From: Desulfomicrobium macestii
GTDB lineage: Bacteria > Desulfobacterota > Desulfovibrionia > Desulfovibrionales > Desulfomicrobiaceae
Assembly (NCBI RefSeq): GCF_014873765.1
Contig: NZ_JADBGG010000030.1
Span: 1-56,819, forward strand
Length of the DNA stretch: 56,819 nt
Reading direction: 5' to 3'
The notes beneath the pieces were generated by a model. It was not told where the DNA came from, made no database searches, and saw nothing but the letters and a program-made list of their open reading frames with translations. The position numbers and the translations under genes are program-made. This document shows, piece after piece, positions 35,229-44,677 of this stretch. Each line of letters starts with the position of its first letter. Positions within the stretch are counted from its first letter, which is position 1.

Positions 35229-36283
35229 CAGCGCACCTTGTCCCATGCGAAGGGCAGGTACATTTCGCTCTCGCCCATAATCCAGGAATTGAAGCGCCTT
35301 GCCTGAGCGAAGAGGATCTCCCTGTAGGAAGTTTTTTTGCCGTCCGCAGGATCTAGGACCCGCGTATTCATCCATGCGTCGTAGGCTTTTAGCAAGGCTC
35401 GCATCGTCGCGGGCTTCATTTCGACCGGGCGCCTTGCTTTGAGTTCCTCTTCATCAGCGAAGACTTTTTGATCAGATGGACGGTAAACAAAATTGTCCGG
35501 CGAGATTGACTTGCGGTTCAGCAGGCCGAGAACCAGGCGGTCTGCAATAAATGCACGCCATTCCTCCACAAGATCGCAAGCCAGAGAAGGCCGGCCATAG
35601 GACACTTCATGGAGGCTGCCGAGATAGGGGTCGAGACCCACGCGCTGGATGGCCGAAAGTACCTCGTTCGTCAGTACGGAATACACGAAGGACAGCAGGG
35701 CATTAACCGGGTCCGTCGGCGGACGTTTGACCCTGCCAGGGAAGGTGAAGTCAGGGTTGCGAAGCATGTCTGGAAATGCGCTGAAATAGATACGGCTTCC
35801 GTGTCCTTCGACCCCGCGTATGAAGTCAAGATCGGTCATGCCGGAGGGAAAGCCCTTCTCCAGCGCGCGGATGGCCGCTCCAGAAGCGAGAAGTGTGGGC
35901 TCCCCGAATTGTTGCCCCCTAAGGAGCAGGAGTCGGGCTTGGCTCCGCAGTTTGCCTTTGACAATGCTCTCGGCAACGGCTGCCTGCATCACCGGATCCG
36001 ACAACCTGAGGTATTGGGCCTTGCGTCGGAGGACCTGTTTGTGTTCATCAACACAGAGTCTGCCCTCGAAACGTCCGGTCGGTGTGAGCAGGACGGTTTC
36101 GATCCTGTTGCGAACGAGCGCGCGCAGCACGGCTCCGCTGAGGGACGTGTAGCCGATGAGGGTCAGCTGCTTGAGTCCGTCTAAAGATACTCTGTCGATG
36201 ACTTTTCCGTCACGCGTCAGGGCCAGGTTCGTTCCTTCCTTTTTGAGGAACGTCCCCGGTTCAAGCAGATATATTCGTTCCAC
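35228..36283 (-). CDS. cas1: CRISPR integrase Cas1
   Basis: A 351-residue Cas1 with the catalytic set Glu in GVEGHGSRIYF, His in SLHEVSYGRPSLACDLVEEW and Asp in the same segment. The GTG at 36283 (ERIYLLEPGTFLKKEG follows) is preferred over GTG 36295 because GGAGG lies five bases before it. It inserts new spacers at the leader end of the arrays. The neighbouring CAPP primase and TPR genes form an adaptation cassette with it. Confidence 0.95.
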   Translation of the reverse strand: MERIYLLEPGTFLKKEGTNLALTRDGKVIDRVSLDGLKQLTLIGYTSLSGAVLRALVRNRIETVLLTPTGRFEGRLCVDEHKQVLRRKAQYLRLSDPVMQAAVAESIVKGKLRSQARLLLLRGQQFGEPTLLASGAAIRALEKGFPSGMTDLDFIRGVEGHGSRIYFSAFPDMLRNPDFTFPGRVKRPPTDPVNALLSFVYSVLTNEVLSAIQRVGLDPYLGSLHEVSYGRPSLACDLVEEWRAFIADRLVLGLLNRKSISPDNFVYRPSDQKVFADEEELKARRPVEMKPATMRALLKAYDAWMNTRVLDPADGKKTSYREILFAQARRFNSWIMGESEMYLPFAWDKVR

Positions 36284-36329
36284 TATTGCCTCCACCTGTC
36301 AGGGAGTGCGCATTTGCGAACTCTTCGCA

Positions 36330-37943
36330 TCATGTCATGGCCTTGCCGGGCTCAGGCAGAAAACGGCCGACCAGTTCCAGACTTTGACGTAATTGGTCGA
36401 GAGCATCCTGAAGGTTGGAGACGTTTTCGGACTGTCCGCATCTGCCGCTTTGCCAGCCGTCAACAAACAGTAGCGGATGCCCGTAAGCCGCCCCTGGAGG
36501 AAAATCACAGAGATCGCGGCTGCTTTCGAGCAACGCGTGGATTTTTTTGCATCCCAGAGGGGTGCCGCGCAGACGCGAGATGCGGTAGTCAACGAGGTGC
36601 CGGTTGTATTCGGCCTGGTTGCCGAGCAGGGCGTGCAGAACGGCTCCCCGCCTGTCCAGAAATCCGAGGACACCGAACAGAACGCGCTCTTCTCGGACGG
36701 AGAGGGCGCGGCCTTCTCGACACAGGCTGAAGATGCCCGCAAGAAGCGGGCAGGCTGCCGAGATGGCGGCCAACTCGGGGTAGTCGTTTTTCCATCGCTT
36801 GAATGAAGGGTGCTCAACGACAGTGGCCTTGGGTGCGGCTTTCGCAGCGGACAGAGCGGCCACGGAGTTTATAGTCGCTTGCTCGAGTTTTTCCAGCTGC
36901 CTCCACGCATCTCCACGATCCCCCGGCAGAAAGCGGGAAGGTTTGCCGGAGAGGCGGTGAATACCGAGCGGCAGCTTGACCAGATTCCCAAGACCCTTGC
37001 CCGACAAGTGATCCTGCTTTGGAAACACCTCCAGAGTGAAGCATGGCAGGTCTTTTGCCAGCGAATTCGAAAAGTTATGCAATATGCTCCTGAGCTTTGC
37101 AGGGTCCACCGGGTCGTCGAAGGGAAACCAGAAATGGTAGCCCTTGGAACCGCTGAATTCGACGATGCATGATAGCCCCATGTCACCCGCCAGGGCTGGA
37201 ATTCGTTCCAGAATATAAGCGAGTTCCCGACGTACGGAGTCGCGTTGGGACGCAGGAAGAGATGGCTGGCGGAGATCTTTGCGCAGGTCTGCATCTATGA
37301 CACCTATCCGCACCCGGCCATCGGCCTGCATGAGATATATGCCGAATGTCCGGAGCCCCGAGAGGTGCTCGCGCAGATCCTGTTCCGTCATGGGACGCCT
37401 TACCGGCATGTACCCGCTTTTACCTTCCGCTTTGTCGACCCACTGACGGGCGAAGCAGTCCTCGCGGCCTCGGAATATTTCCATGAAGCGCGAAATGAGT
37501 ATTTTTTCTCGGTTCATGGTCACAAAGGAGGCGTCCGGAATTTCCGCTTCGCGTTCCCAGCCTTGGGGCTGCGTATGGAAAAGGGCGAGAAACTGCGGGG
37601 CTCGAACCCTGCATTGTGCGCGGAGGGTGGCAAGCCCAACGCTATCATTCATGGCCTGGAGGTAGTCCCTGTGCTCGTTCCACGCTTCCTCGGAATCGGG
37701 ATAATGTTCGTGGAGGTGATCGAATGCCTTTTCGGCAATGGCGATGTTTCCAGCGATCTGGGCGCAGGAGGCCCAGGACAGGAGTTGCTCGGGATTCAGA
37801 TGCTCAAACAGTTCCGTGCGGGAGAGTAAGGCTGTGGTTTTGTCGGGGTTATGGCCGGTGAGGACCTGCTGACGCAGATTGTCTAGCAGAAGGTCGTACT
37901 GGACGGCTCCTTGGGTTTGTTTTGGGATCGCGTTCACTGGCAT
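36330..37943 (-). CDS. CRISPR-associated primase-polymerase (CAPP, AEP superfamily)
   Basis: A protein of about 537 residues with an archaeo-eukaryotic primase core: VRIGVIDADLRKDLR (catalytic DxD), EFSGSKGYHFWFPF and GLGNLVKLPLGIHRLSG. The C-terminal part has spaced Cys residues (CPLLAGIFSLC, GCKKIH, DLCDFPPG, GRCGQ), suggesting a PriCT-like Fe-S domain. The first 120 residues are helical. Such primases are known beside cas1-cas2 in type III loci, where they are proposed to make DNA from captured fragments. The start is uncertain: ATG 37943 touches a G-run, and GTG 37937 has better spacing to it. It overlaps the TPR gene. Confidence 0.88.
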   Translation of the reverse strand: MPVNAIPKQTQGAVQYDLLLDNLRQQVLTGHNPDKTTALLSRTELFEHLNPEQLLSWASCAQIAGNIAIAEKAFDHLHEHYPDSEEAWNEHRDYLQAMNDSVGLATLRAQCRVRAPQFLALFHTQPQGWEREAEIPDASFVTMNREKILISRFMEIFRGREDCFARQWVDKAEGKSGYMPVRRPMTEQDLREHLSGLRTFGIYLMQADGRVRIGVIDADLRKDLRQPSLPASQRDSVRRELAYILERIPALAGDMGLSCIVEFSGSKGYHFWFPFDDPVDPAKLRSILHNFSNSLAKDLPCFTLEVFPKQDHLSGKGLGNLVKLPLGIHRLSGKPSRFLPGDRGDAWRQLEKLEQATINSVAALSAAKAAPKATVVEHPSFKRWKNDYPELAAISAACPLLAGIFSLCREGRALSVREERVLFGVLGFLDRRGAVLHALLGNQAEYNRHLVDYRISRLRGTPLGCKKIHALLESSRDLCDFPPGAAYGHPLLFVDGWQSGRCGQSENVSNLQDALDQLRQSLELVGRFLPEPGKAMT

Positions 37944-39364
37944 CCCCCCTCGCGCAATGCCTGGCGAAGCTTGGGGAGCCATGGGTAGCGTGGACGGTGG
38001 GCGGAGAGGTCGCGTTCGAAGCCGAGGGCCTTTTCCCTTTGTCCCGATCGCAGGGCGGCCACGGACTGCCAGAAAAGGCCGTCGGCGCATGGGGTGGAGT
38101 ACGCTTCCATGTGGAACGCCACGGCTTTTTCAGCAAAGGCGGCCACGTCGGCGAAGTTTCCCTGGTTGTAGGCGATGCGGGCCAGACGGGTGAGACCCTT
38201 GTGGCGTCCCCGCCGGTCGCGCTCACAACAAGCCAGGAGGATGCGTCGAGCTTCCTCGATGCGGCCAAGGGCGACGAGGCAGTCAGCTTCGGTCCAACGC
38301 ACGTAGGGGCGACGAGCCTTCTGGGGGATGCGTTCAATAGCCTGCAGTCCCTGCTCCGCATTGCCCATGGCCAAGTGGCAGCGTCCGCTCAGTTCGTGAA
38401 CATAGTCTCCATCCGTCGGGTTGGTGAACAACGCCGCAGCGTCCAGAGCTTTCAGTGCCTCTTCGAAGCGCCCAAGTGCATGCAGGGCCTTGCCCTCTGC
38501 GAAATGCTTGTGCTCGTTTTTCAGGTAGGAGGTCCGGGCGTCCTCTTCGATTACGATCCTGACATGTTCGAGAGCAGTCGCAACTTGTCCTTCCTGGAGC
38601 ATGCACGAGGCAAGGGCGTATCTTGCCTTTACGGCATTTTTGCGTTCCTGGTGGCGGCTCAGACGCGTCTCCGGGGGATATTCATCCCAGTTGCGCACGG
38701 CCTGGGCCAGCAGGGGCAGGGCTTTTTCGGGCTTTCTGTCGAAGTCCTTGAAGAGTCTGCCTTCGCGATAGAACGGCGTGACCCGGTCGGGCAGGATGGA
38801 CTGGGCCTTGCGGAAATGTTCGTGGGCCTCCTGCAGTCGGGTTCTCTTTTCCTGGCCAGGAAGAATGATCTCCTTGGCGTTTGCGGCCTGCAGACTGCTC
38901 ATGAGCGTGTACCCGAGGGACGACCGGTAGCGAAAATTTTCAGGGTCGCGCTGGACGCATATTCGCAACTCGGCCAGGGCTTGGTCGAAGCGCTTGAGCT
39001 GGCCGAGGACGAACCCCAGGCTGGAACGGATCTCCATGTCCAGGCCATGGGTAATCAGGGACGGTTCGTGATCTTCGATGGGGTAGAAAAGATCCAGGAT
39101 TTCCTGCCAGCGGTTTTCGGCCTGAAGGCTACCGATCTCTGCCAGGACCCGGTCACGGAGCTTGCATGCCTGTTCCGCACCGCCAAAGCTGTCTGCAAGT
39201 GCTGCAAAGGGATCGACAACAGCCCCAATCGCGTCCGGGCTCAGGTCAATGGGCAGCGCTCCCTGCTGCTGGAGTTCTGTGGACGACACCGGGACGGCCT
39301 GGGGCTTCGGTGTTTCTTTTTCGGCGGACGGCAGAGAGATGATGCGGACGGCTTGGCTGTTCAT
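37934..39364 (-). CDS. TPR-repeat protein of the adaptation cassette
   Basis: A 476-residue protein of tandem tetratricopeptide repeats from about residue 85 to the end, e.g. LGQLKRFDQALAELRICV, ALHALGRFEEALKALDAA and LVALGRIEEARRILL. A Pro/Gln-rich linker forms residues 15-45. It has no enzyme motif. An AGGAGG precedes the ATG. It overlaps the primase gene by about 10 bases, so it probably works as a scaffold or regulator of the CAPP/Cas1-Cas2 complex. Confidence 0.85.
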   Translation of the reverse strand: MNSQAVRIISLPSAEKETPKPQAVPVSSTELQQQGALPIDLSPDAIGAVVDPFAALADSFGGAEQACKLRDRVLAEIGSLQAENRWQEILDLFYPIEDHEPSLITHGLDMEIRSSLGFVLGQLKRFDQALAELRICVQRDPENFRYRSSLGYTLMSSLQAANAKEIILPGQEKRTRLQEAHEHFRKAQSILPDRVTPFYREGRLFKDFDRKPEKALPLLAQAVRNWDEYPPETRLSRHQERKNAVKARYALASCMLQEGQVATALEHVRIVIEEDARTSYLKNEHKHFAEGKALHALGRFEEALKALDAAALFTNPTDGDYVHELSGRCHLAMGNAEQGLQAIERIPQKARRPYVRWTEADCLVALGRIEEARRILLACCERDRRGRHKGLTRLARIAYNQGNFADVAAFAEKAVAFHMEAYSTPCADGLFWQSVAALRSGQREKALGFERDLSAHRPRYPWLPKLRQALREGGCQ

Positions 39365-39429
39365 GCGTTCCTCCTGGGTATGAAAGGAGGGACGGGAACG
39401 GGAGGCGTGTTTTCAAGCCTTGATTGATG

Positions 39430-40551
39430 TTAGTCTTGGATTTCCATCCGGAAAAAGGGTGCATACCTTCGAAATCGCTCATTGCGCAAGGCTTTGCCAA
39501 GGCCACCCACTCTGGAACGCTCTTCGTATCCCTCGTGGTCGTGCATTTCCCACACGAGCAGCTTCCAGTCGTCCTCAACGGACACGAGATAGCGGTCCGT
39601 GGTGTTGCCTGGTTTGAGCCAGAAGATGCCGGATTCGGCGTTTCCGTGTTTGTCCTTCGACAATTTGTCAGGATGACGGGCTATCCGTTCGAGATACTCC
39701 AGCGGATTGACGTCGCTCCGCGCTCGAAGTCTGCGCAAGCCTGTCATGGCTTCTTGCGAGAGGTACGGGATGAGGGCCGACGGTTTCTGCAGTTCCTCGA
39801 GGACCAGAAACCCGACAGCGGAAAGGGTTACGTCGGTAGCATCCATGTCGAACAGCACTTCAAGGGACAGCCGTTGTTCCCTGGATAACGCTGCGGAAAA
39901 TTCCTGAAGGGGGATGGCGCATTCACGTTCGATCCGTTCCAGAACCGGGCGGACGGCGTTTAGGGATGCCTTCGAGAATTCGACCGGGAGCGGAGGCAGG
40001 TCGATGAGTTGGGACGAGAATTCGAATATGTATCTACAGGTTACCTGCCGGAGCATACCCAGCAATACCGTGTAGGGGACCAACGCCTTGAAGCCGCCTG
40101 TAGGGTTGAGTACACACTGTCCGTTCCCGTGGCCATCAATGTACTGGAGCAGTTTTCTGAGATAGGCAACAACGCCGAATCTGCTGAATTTCCTGGCGTC
40201 TTGAACCTGCAGGCCGGGAATGATCTCCACTTTGGCATCGAGTCCGTTGGCTCCAAGGAAGCGGGCTACGGCTTCGGCGCAGACCTGTCCGTCCAGCGTT
40301 TCGGAGGAGAAGAGCACAACCGTGTCGGCAGCGCTTACCCTCATGCGGGCAAGGGAGTGGATTTCCGCCGAGAGGTGATCGGCCAAGTGCCCATCGTCAT
40401 GCATCGAGAAGCGCCCGAGAAGTTCGCTGAGAAAGCACACGGCCCAATCCTTGCCGCCGCATTTCAGAATGGCTTCGGACGAAAACCTGCCGAATTCCTC
40501 TTTCGGCCATTCCTTGGCGGCGCTTGTGCCACACGTGCAAAGGTAGATCAT
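39430..40551 (-). CDS. CARF-domain CRISPR accessory effector (APE2256-type), C-terminus possibly RelE-like
   Basis: The 373-residue protein starts MIYLCTCGTSAAKEWP and contains VLNPTGGFKALVPY, the NPTGGFK ligand-binding loop of APE2256-type CARF domains. It should bind cyclic oligoadenylate from Cas10. After a helical linker (about residues 190-300) the C-terminal 75 residues (RYLVSVEDDWKLLVWEMHDH, then EGYEER and RNERFRRY) resemble a RelE-type small toxin fold, as in the CARF-RelE effector Cami1. The CARF part is confident; the RelE part is a suggestion. GGAGA lies five bases before the ATG. Confidence 0.75.
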   Translation of the reverse strand: MIYLCTCGTSAAKEWPKEEFGRFSSEAILKCGGKDWAVCFLSELLGRFSMHDDGHLADHLSAEIHSLARMRVSAADTVVLFSSETLDGQVCAEAVARFLGANGLDAKVEIIPGLQVQDARKFSRFGVVAYLRKLLQYIDGHGNGQCVLNPTGGFKALVPYTVLLGMLRQVTCRYIFEFSSQLIDLPPLPVEFSKASLNAVRPVLERIERECAIPLQEFSAALSREQRLSLEVLFDMDATDVTLSAVGFLVLEELQKPSALIPYLSQEAMTGLRRLRARSDVNPLEYLERIARHPDKLSKDKHGNAESGIFWLKPGNTTDRYLVSVEDDWKLLVWEMHDHEGYEERSRVGGLGKALRNERFRRYAPFFRMEIQD

Positions 40552-40597
40552 TACGTTCTCCGGTTGATATGCCAGAAGCGTGGAAGGCAGGGCATGT

Positions 40598-40975
40598 TCA
40601 AAGCAGGATCAGTTCCCATCCTTTAGGCGCGATGGTCGAGGTGATCCTGCCTTCGCCGGTTTCAGTCTTGCTGCGAAGGTCGTTGTGAAACAAAAATACC
40701 GGGGGAGTGCCGGGACGCGGACGACCGCTGTCCTGGACGGCCAGGCTCCGGCCGCAGTTGCCGGCCATGATGGCCAGCAGCAGCGGGACCGGACTGATGA
40801 AGACCACAGGACCGATGGTGCGCATGAGGTCAGCAGCCATGGCCTCCTGCTGTGCGCGGGACAGGCCCTGGGCCGGAATTTTGATGGATTCGTATGAGCC
40901 GAACCGCTCCCCGAGAATCCGGCCTTGGGCCGGATTCAGGGAGTGCTGTTCGTTGATGATGACGCGGGCGGGCAT
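40598..40975 (-). CDS. Small CRISPR-associated protein, Csx15/Csx20-like (possible ring nuclease)
   Basis: A 125-residue protein starting ARVIINEQHSLNPAQGRIL. The HxLxxxQ pattern after a first strand resembles the small CARF-like Csx15/Csx20 proteins, whose proposed role is degrading cyclic oligoadenylate. A Rossmann-like second half has GPVVFISPVPLLLAIMAG and FLFHNDLR. It lies between the effector complex genes and the CARF gene, a fitting place for a signal-off switch. Csx19, the small subunit known in some III-D variants, was considered, but I see no match. The assignment is tentative. Confidence 0.5.
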   Translation of the reverse strand: MPARVIINEQHSLNPAQGRILGERFGSYESIKIPAQGLSRAQQEAMAADLMRTIGPVVFISPVPLLLAIMAGNCGRSLAVQDSGRPRPGTPPVFLFHNDLRSKTETGEGRITSTIAPKGWELILL

Positions 40976-41070
40976 GTGAAACCTTGGGTTGAGAGGACTG
41001 TCTAAGTTTTAGAGTTGACTCATTTTACATTAAATATGTGATAGTTGAGTCCGTTTCTGTGGTGCCCACA

Positions 41071-43311
41071 TCACTTCTTGTTTGCGATACTTTCAAGCAA
41101 ATCGAATTTTTTTGTCCATTTTGTGCTTTGCTCACGCGTGATGCCAAACGCTTTCATGGAATCAAGGAACTCACGAGCGCGAACGGGTGTGATCAATTTG
41201 TCCGCATGCTCTTTTGTGATCATTTCGCCTATCGTATCTTTTGTAGGGGCTACCGTGTGAGAACTCGTCGCAGGTGTTCGTTGTTCCCTGACTTCCTGCC
41301 TGCTTTGCCGATTTTGACTCGTGTTTGTTCCGGCTTTTTCGGACTCGTGAGTATGCTTCTCCCGGTCAAATGGCTCCAATCTTTTAATTATGCGCTGATT
41401 TCTTTCTGAAGTATCATTTTCTGAATCTATCAGGTCATAACCATAAAGAAGGTCTGCCTTAGGATTGGAAGAGACTATTTGAGGAAGCGCCTGGGCTTTT
41501 ATCTGCCCCTTGCCACCGACCTTGGCCTGCAGAGGGCCATCAGCCCATGTTGTTTCAAGCCCTTTCAGGGTCTTTTTAGGGGAAGCATGGCGGGCAAACC
41601 AAGTCAGACCTGCGCGCGTCGTCTTGTTCTTGTTAACGGTGACGGCCCGCGGATAGCGAAGTTTGTCGACCGGAACCTGTGAAGCGGAGTACAGCTTGAT
41701 GCATTCGGATATGCTTCTGAATCCTTGGAAATAATCATCCAGGATTTTCAGCTGTTCTGGTGGGAGGGTCAGGTTTTCGCCATGTTCAGAACGGCCTAAC
41801 GGTTCAGAGGAGTTCCCGTCTTCGTCAATCAGCCTGCATCCGATTACCCGGCAATGTCCAAGCCCCAAAGGCTTCCCGCCGCCAAGTTTCCAGTCCACCG
41901 AAATGGCCGAAAAAAGCAATGCCAACTCAACCTCGTTGAGAGCTCTGAAGGAAATGCGCAGTTTGCCGGTCATTCCCTCTTCAAGAAGTTCGGCGGTCTT
42001 GTTGACTTTCTGCTCAGCTGGCAATTTCAAATCCCCACGTTCTACGTACACCCCCTGAACGGAATATCTCCAAGGGGCGTTATCCTTCCGTTCGATGGTA
42101 TTGCGATAGACTTTGTAGCCTTTGAGGGGAGAGTCCACGTTTATCTGGTCAAGATCGTCCGCGTCTCGGTAAAAGGCCAAACAGCCGGGATGCGGGGCCG
42201 AAAGGGGAGCCAGGACTTCCTTGCTGGTTTTTTGTTTCGCATCAAAAAAAATCAGGTTTCCCGGTCTGATTCGAGCGGCAAACGGGCCTGCGGCCTTCGG
42301 GTTTTTCTTGTGCGGAATCTGGCCAAAGAGATTCGTGACCGTGTCCACAAGACCGTCGTCACGCATGCTGTCCGGAAGAACAGCCTTGTGATGATCCCGG
42401 ATCAACGTTTCCAGTTTTTTGCCTTGCCGTCCCCAGCGTGCCCATTGGAGTGACTTGATGTCGGCCTCAGAGGTGATTGCTGTGCAAGCCGCATTGGCTG
42501 GTTCGAGCCAGACAAGGTCCCCGGGTTTGAGTTCAGGCCGATCCGAATGACGATGGCGGCCCCGATAATCTTCCCAAAAGTGTTCGGCCAACTCTAATTC
42601 GACATCATTGCCTCGAAATAATCCTTCTTTTTTACTTTTTTTATTTACAGGTGTTCCGCTGAGCTTAACTTCATATCCGTTGTAGATCAGTGGTGCTGGA
42701 TTGGCTTGCAAACGTTTTTTATCCAGGTCACCTATCGACATTGTCAGTTCGTCCGCCTTGATCAATTGTGTTTCGCCAAGCTCGATGATTCCTGGGTGAT
42801 TTGCGTTTCCTGGCCGAATGACTTTAGCCAGAAAAACATTGTCCGGAACATTAGCTATGATTCTGCTCGGTCCAAGTTGAGCGTCGCGCCCTTGGGTCAA
42901 CCATAAATTCTCATCCATATAACCCAGCGTTCCGCCGCTGATGATAGTCATCAACGTGCGCAGAGACCCGCGAATGCTAGTCGCCGGCACAATCACGTCA
43001 TTGGCGATGGTCAAAGCCTTGAACGTCTTGTGTCCATTTTCGTCATGGTCGGCCTTTGGACTGCAACTCATAAGAGGGGACAGATTTTTTATTTCTAAAC
43101 TCAATATCCCGCTGATCCGTTCTCGTTCATCAGGATGCTCGTCAATGCTTAATGACGTAGGAGGTACTCGCTTCACTTTCTCAGGAAATGGAATGAACGT
43201 GTAAGGATTGTAAAAAGGAGCTCCGAGCATGCTTGCGCTTGCGGCGTTAGCATTGCTGCCGGCCTCTTGGGTATTTCCCCCTGTCTGTCTTTTAGCAAAA
43301 TTTTTGGCCAT
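41071..43311 (-). CDS. Type III-D variant Cas7 with large insertion (TIGR03986-like RAMP)
   Basis: A 746-residue RAMP protein. The Cas7 core shows ISGILSLEIKNLSPLM, then VIVPATSIRGSLRTLMTI (the RAMP helix), and later KLGGGKPLGLGHCRVIG, a glycine-rich loop. Between these lies a long insertion (about residues 130-430), and an extended polar C-terminus follows residue 600. This matches the TIGR03986 family found in III-D variants as Cas7-insertion. It should be the end subunit of the crRNA-guided complex. The start overlaps the Cas7-Cas7 stop (TAATG). Confidence 0.85.
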   Translation of the reverse strand: MAKNFAKRQTGGNTQEAGSNANAASASMLGAPFYNPYTFIPFPEKVKRVPPTSLSIDEHPDERERISGILSLEIKNLSPLMSCSPKADHDENGHKTFKALTIANDVIVPATSIRGSLRTLMTIISGGTLGYMDENLWLTQGRDAQLGPSRIIANVPDNVFLAKVIRPGNANHPGIIELGETQLIKADELTMSIGDLDKKRLQANPAPLIYNGYEVKLSGTPVNKKSKKEGLFRGNDVELELAEHFWEDYRGRHRHSDRPELKPGDLVWLEPANAACTAITSEADIKSLQWARWGRQGKKLETLIRDHHKAVLPDSMRDDGLVDTVTNLFGQIPHKKNPKAAGPFAARIRPGNLIFFDAKQKTSKEVLAPLSAPHPGCLAFYRDADDLDQINVDSPLKGYKVYRNTIERKDNAPWRYSVQGVYVERGDLKLPAEQKVNKTAELLEEGMTGKLRISFRALNEVELALLFSAISVDWKLGGGKPLGLGHCRVIGCRLIDEDGNSSEPLGRSEHGENLTLPPEQLKILDDYFQGFRSISECIKLYSASQVPVDKLRYPRAVTVNKNKTTRAGLTWFARHASPKKTLKGLETTWADGPLQAKVGGKGQIKAQALPQIVSSNPKADLLYGYDLIDSENDTSERNQRIIKRLEPFDREKHTHESEKAGTNTSQNRQSRQEVREQRTPATSSHTVAPTKDTIGEMITKEHADKLITPVRAREFLDSMKAFGITREQSTKWTKKFDLLESIANKK

Positions 43312-44672
43312 TACATGATCTCCTTGCACAAAGATTCCAGCTCTTCGCCATGTTTTCCGGTTACGGTAATGGACTTGATTTCCAGACGTCCCCCGCTCTT
43401 GCTGGAGCCGATCAAGAGAATGCCCAGATGAATGGCTCGCAATGTTTTTGCCAGCAGCTTGGCTTCTGTTTTTGTTGGATTGGCGACAGATATTTTTACA
43501 GGGAATTTCAATGTTCCGCTGACAAGGACCTGATTACTGAATAGAGCGCCTTCATTTGCGCCGCCGGAAAAGCGATCGATGGCTACGTGCATTCTATCCT
43601 GAACATCATCGTCGGCTGTATTGGCAGAAGAAAAGGAGTCAGTAATGTGTAGACGTCCCTTTTTGTACATACTGCCAAAAAGATCCAGAATCGGGTCCTC
43701 AAGAAGCGATGGATCTTCCTGGTAGTCCTCTCTGTCCAATGGATCGACAAAGCCCCATCCTGCATCGTCGGCTTTATGGTCGCCTTGAGATTGCCTGCTC
43801 CACTGGTCATACGAGTCACGAATGTTCATGCCCTCTCGGGCGGCCAGACGACTCATCCAGCTTCTGACAATGCCACGCAGGGATGAACCCGGTATGCGCC
43901 AATGATCGCTTCCGTCAGCAAAATAGACTTTCTGGGGCTTGAGGGCGTAGTCGGTATCCTGTCCATCCCCCACCAGGAGATCTTCCCCACGCGGGACGCC
44001 CAACTCCAGATTGACGCTCAGAAGTGACGCTTCTTCGGGAACAGCGACCTTGTCGCCCTGCAAACGTACTCCAGACTTTCGCTCTTCGTATTCCGCGTCC
44101 ATCCATGCAGCAACAGCCTCAATGTCATCGAGGTCAAATGCTCTCAGATAAAGGCCGCCATCGACCCGCATGCGTCCTATCCCGCGATTGCTGTTACCTC
44201 CGACCAGAAGCTCGGCGCCGAAAATCCGGGCTAGATCATTGATAAACTCAATGTACTCTTCACGAGATCCTGCGCCGCTCTTCAAGGTGATGGAAAGAAA
44301 AGCCGAAGCCCCTGGGGGGGTTGCTTCCAGGGAGAAGAGTGCTCCTTTGGCCACTACACCAGTGTGGCGGTTGATCATGTTATGCGTTCTCTCATTGACC
44401 GTTTTGCAATCGAGCACGGTATCGGAGATTTGGATGAACGATTCGTTTTCTCTGAACTCGTCAAGGGCGCTTCCAAACCAGCGATCGGCCTTGTTGGTCC
44501 CTACTGAGTTTCTGTAGGCACTCCTCAATGCGCCCGCCAAGGCCGTGCCCCGCAATATGAATTCGTCTCTTCCGTTCTTGGATACAATTTGGCGATTGGA
44601 AACGGCTCCTGCCCCGGGAGCCACGCCTTCGGGAAAATTAATTTTTGCAGTTATTTTGTAGATTGTATTCAT
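43311..44672 (-). CDS. Tandem Cas7-Cas7 fusion (Cas7-2x)
   Basis: A 453-residue protein with two RAMP domains. The first has FILRGTALAGALRSAYRN, MINRHTGVVAKGALF and LLVGGNSNRGIGRM. The second has WRIPGSSLRGIVRSWMSR, VAIDRFSGGANEGALF and LLIGSSKSGGRLEI. The doubled pattern is plain, so one chain supplies two backbone subunits, each able to bind crRNA and cleave target RNA at 6-nt steps. The second domain keeps Asp in AIDRFSGG; the first reads NRHTG there, so catalysis may differ between the halves. The start at 44672 has GGGGGAG upstream, inside the preceding stop. Confidence 0.88.
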   Translation of the reverse strand: MNTIYKITAKINFPEGVAPGAGAVSNRQIVSKNGRDEFILRGTALAGALRSAYRNSVGTNKADRWFGSALDEFRENESFIQISDTVLDCKTVNERTHNMINRHTGVVAKGALFSLEATPPGASAFLSITLKSGAGSREEYIEFINDLARIFGAELLVGGNSNRGIGRMRVDGGLYLRAFDLDDIEAVAAWMDAEYEERKSGVRLQGDKVAVPEEASLLSVNLELGVPRGEDLLVGDGQDTDYALKPQKVYFADGSDHWRIPGSSLRGIVRSWMSRLAAREGMNIRDSYDQWSRQSQGDHKADDAGWGFVDPLDREDYQEDPSLLEDPILDLFGSMYKKGRLHITDSFSSANTADDDVQDRMHVAIDRFSGGANEGALFSNQVLVSGTLKFPVKISVANPTKTEAKLLAKTLRAIHLGILLIGSSKSGGRLEIKSITVTGKHGEELESLCKEIM

Positions 44673-44677
44673 GAATT

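Noticed and set aside
37922-39427. Long plus-strand frame of about 500 codons opposite the TPR gene
   Set aside because: It lies fully antisense to the TPR gene, which has the better ribosome site, repeats and overlap with the primase gene. It shows no domain of its own.
40598-40975. Csx19 identity for the small protein next to the effector operon
   Set aside because: The N-terminal HSLNPAQ pattern fits Csx15/Csx20-like proteins better, and nothing resembles Csx19 features I know.
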